Shown here piece after piece: positions 62,586 through 64,000 of a DNA stretch of 64,000 nucleotides. The notes under the pieces were generated by a model. It ran no database searches and was not told where the DNA came from. It was given only the letters and a program-made list of their open reading frames with translations. Numbering within the stretch: the stretch's first letter is position 1; every line of letters starts with the position of its first letter. A program made the translations under genes and the position numbers. The DNA lies in NCBI GenBank assembly GCA_001270045.2, contig DF970666.1, positions 431,858 through 495,857 of the forward strand, given 5' to 3'. This DNA comes from Bacteroidales bacterium 6E. GTDB lineage: Bacteria > Bacteroidota > Bacteroidia > Bacteroidales > Prolixibacteraceae.

Positions 62586-63395
62586 TTACTCAGTTCTGGG
62601 TTGATAGTGTCTCTTAAGCCAGTGAGCCAACCCGTCCAATCCTGGGAAAAGCACCCTTTCGGTAATATTTGCCTGGTCAAGTTTATCCCTGATTTCCCAT
62701 TTCAGCTCCTTGGGAATTATAAGTCTTCGGTAAAGCGATGGATGTAATGCCAGATAGTCATCAAGGATTTCGATAGGAGAGGTCATAACCGAAAAAAGGG
62801 CATATTGGTTAACAATCCGGTCATCGAGTGAAGGGGGTTCAAAAAAGATCGCATGGCCAGGTCCGTTCACTTCATCAAACCGACTAAGGGAAGCAAAATT
62901 CTCTTCCAGCATTTCGAGAGTAAAGGCATTGCATTTCTCCTGTATGAGGATTGTCTGCAAGGGGTCAGGCGTTAACAGGTTGATTTTGACAAAATCAACC
63001 TGCCAAATAACACCGTCAATATCATATTTTTCGGTGTTGGCTGTCGCAAAATGCATGGCGATAAATGGAGAGTAAGTCCAGTCAAGCAATCGGGTAGGCA
63101 ATCCATGATGTTGGGCAAGTACAAGAGACCGCCATTGGGTACCTGTTTGATTTGGCTCTGTAGTGCGGGCATATTTCCTGAAATTCCGAAGGAGGTGATA
63201 TTCAAATTCAGGATGATTTCCACTGTTTCTTAGAAAGCTGTTCTTCAATTGGTAAGTCGAATCAGAAAGCCCCCTAAAAACAAAGTCGCTGCGGTAACGT
63301 CCCATTCCCGGTTTCCAGGCATCAAAATAGACCTCCTCAGACAAATGCTTCCAGCTTTTGATGATGATATCATTGTTTGTAATGCAGCAGTCCAT
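62586..63395 (-). CDS. FRG-domain protein
   Basis: A 269-residue cytoplasmic protein with one FRG domain over about residues 12-200: FVFRGLSDSTYQLKNSFLRN (the F-R-G motif itself), an LVLAQHHGLPTRLLDWTYSP core, FIAMHFATANTEKYDIDGVI and a late ALFSVMTSP strand. FRG domains have no assigned biochemical function; they occur in mobile and defence-like contexts and as orphans. No partner gene is adjacent. The small membrane protein gene upstream has its own terminator. Confidence 0.87.
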   Translation of the reverse strand: MDCCITNNDIIIKSWKHLSEEVYFDAWKPGMGRYRSDFVFRGLSDSTYQLKNSFLRNSGNHPEFEYHLLRNFRKYARTTEPNQTGTQWRSLVLAQHHGLPTRLLDWTYSPFIAMHFATANTEKYDIDGVIWQVDFVKINLLTPDPLQTILIQEKCNAFTLEMLEENFASLSRFDEVNGPGHAIFFEPPSLDDRIVNQYALFSVMTSPIEILDDYLALHPSLYRRLIIPKELKWEIRDKLDQANITERVLFPGLDGLAHWLKRHYQPRTE

Positions 63396-63420
63396 GGTTT
63401 TTTTGGCAAGTTATGAAATA

Positions 63421-63454
63421 AAAAAACAGGATGCCATCACGGAAATCCTGTTTT
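63421..63454 (-). terminator. Terminator of the small membrane protein gene
   Basis: AAAACAGGAT (63423-63432) and ATCCTGTTTT (63445-63454) form a 10-bp stem, with T residues following on the minus strand. Confidence 0.85.
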
Positions 63455-63482
63455 CTGAAATTGTCTCTATGAAAGTTACGCG

Positions 63483-63755
63483 TTACAATTTGTTCTTGTC
63501 AGTCTGATCGGTTGTATCTTTTTTCAGGCTGCTCATGCTGTCTTTCCTCTCCTCCTTTATTGTTTCATCTTTTTTGATGAATCCTTCCTTGAAAGAGTAG
63601 GTTTTTTCATCCTTCAGACTTTTGTCCGTTTTTTTCAGGGGAGAGGAAATGACCGGCTTTGCCGGTAGCACAGAATGGAGTACGCTTTCAATGGTGTTGC
63701 CAATTTTTAATCCTATCAGGTAAAAAATGGCTGAAAAAAGAAGTGTTGCTTTCAT
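63483..63755 (-). CDS. Small membrane-anchored Lys-rich protein
   Basis: A 90-residue protein of unknown function. The N-terminal helix LLFSAIFYLIGLKIGNTIES is an anchor or uncleaved signal. The rest is low-complexity and rich in Lys, Asp, Glu and Ser (SSLKKDTTDQTDKNKL at the end), probably disordered. It has its own terminator. It could also be a spurious frame, but the terminator 29 bp after the stop favours a gene. Confidence 0.55.
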   Translation of the reverse strand: MKATLLFSAIFYLIGLKIGNTIESVLHSVLPAKPVISSPLKKTDKSLKDEKTYSFKEGFIKKDETIKEERKDSMSSLKKDTTDQTDKNKL

Positions 63756-64000
63756 CTGAATATCTGTTTAATTAATGGCTTTCATTGTTTGTCGGGAGGA
63801 AAGAAAAGAACTTATTTGCATACAAAATTTTCAATATCCCCCAATATTTGTTTTCTGGCATCGAAATATGATGCAAAATACAACAGCTTGATGACATAGG
63901 AAAATTTTATCGGTAAATGGCTGATTTTTTCCCGTTAACGACGAAACGGAAGGGGCAAGGGATTTTATTAATGATAAAAGAACACTAGTGTCCAAAAGAT

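Noticed and set aside
1..64000. CRISPR array, insertion sequence or prophage
   Set aside because: No regularly spaced repeats of CRISPR size, no transposase, integrase or phage structural genes were found.

Overview
The window reads as one chromosomal segment of a member of the Bacteroidetes, most likely a free-living, polysaccharide-degrading Bacteroidales-type organism. The grounds are TAnnTTTG-type -7 promoter elements (upstream of the tRNA, the thioredoxin operon, lysA, typA and others), many short lipoprotein signals ending in a Cys, a NigD-like lipoprotein, a GH92 mannosidase, a CE15-type esterase, an N-terminal FeoA-FeoB fusion, DUF4412 and fasciclin proteins, and a TonB-dependent receptor with a carboxypeptidase-regulatory N-terminal domain. 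The genus is not resolved. I see no insertion sequence, prophage, integrase or CRISPR array.

Layout. 1-15.8 kb is mainly carbohydrate use: the 3' part of L-fucose isomerase, a GntR-type sugar regulator, a secreted jelly-roll/beta-propeller protein, BipA/TypA, a CE15-like esterase, a DUF4412 protein, a Tat-type secreted oxidoreductase/sugar isomerase pair, a rhamnulokinase-type kinase, RmuC, and an alginate-lyase-fold lipoprotein. 15.8-29.5 kb holds a COG2509 flavoprotein, an M14 carboxypeptidase, folA-thyA, an S9 peptidase, a NigD-like lipoprotein, a redox/chaperone operon (thioredoxin-glutaredoxin fusion, thioredoxin lipoprotein, stand-alone GroES), an OB-fold lipoprotein, GH92 and a lipocalin. 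29.7-39.2 kb holds a lysA-type decarboxylase, a glycosyltransferase, tsaC, feoAB with its Cys-rich partner, two conserved small proteins, tRNA-Arg(ACG), and envelope proteins. 39.4-45.3 kb is one gene for a soluble 13-PAS histidine kinase. 45.4-53 kb is a potassium/cation block: CPA2 antiporter, TrkA, a KdpE/KdpD-like two-component system without the Kdp ATPase, and TrkH. 54-61.9 kb is a PhoB/PhoR-like system, a TonB-dependent receptor, a beta-helix lipoprotein, a MORN-type protein and a small secreted domain protein. The window ends with an FRG-domain protein and a small membrane protein.

The most interesting structure is at 60.8-61.5 kb. Two promoters, one on each strand, each carry four TGTAA-like pentamers at exactly 11-bp spacing, followed after exactly 11 nt by a -7-like element. 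This is the geometry of a Pho box. It lies next to a PhoB/PhoR-like pair and drives, on one side, a beta-helix lipoprotein plus TonB-dependent receptor, and on the other a free-standing copy of the receptor's N-terminal carboxypeptidase-regulatory domain. I infer a phosphate-starvation-type outer-membrane uptake regulon. Other signals worth checking are a perfect 19-bp palindrome in front of feoAB, a 44-nt hairpin with G-U pairs at 22.9 kb, and an alginate-lyase family member lacking the usual active-site Asn residues.

All calls were made by reading the sequence; no database search was run.
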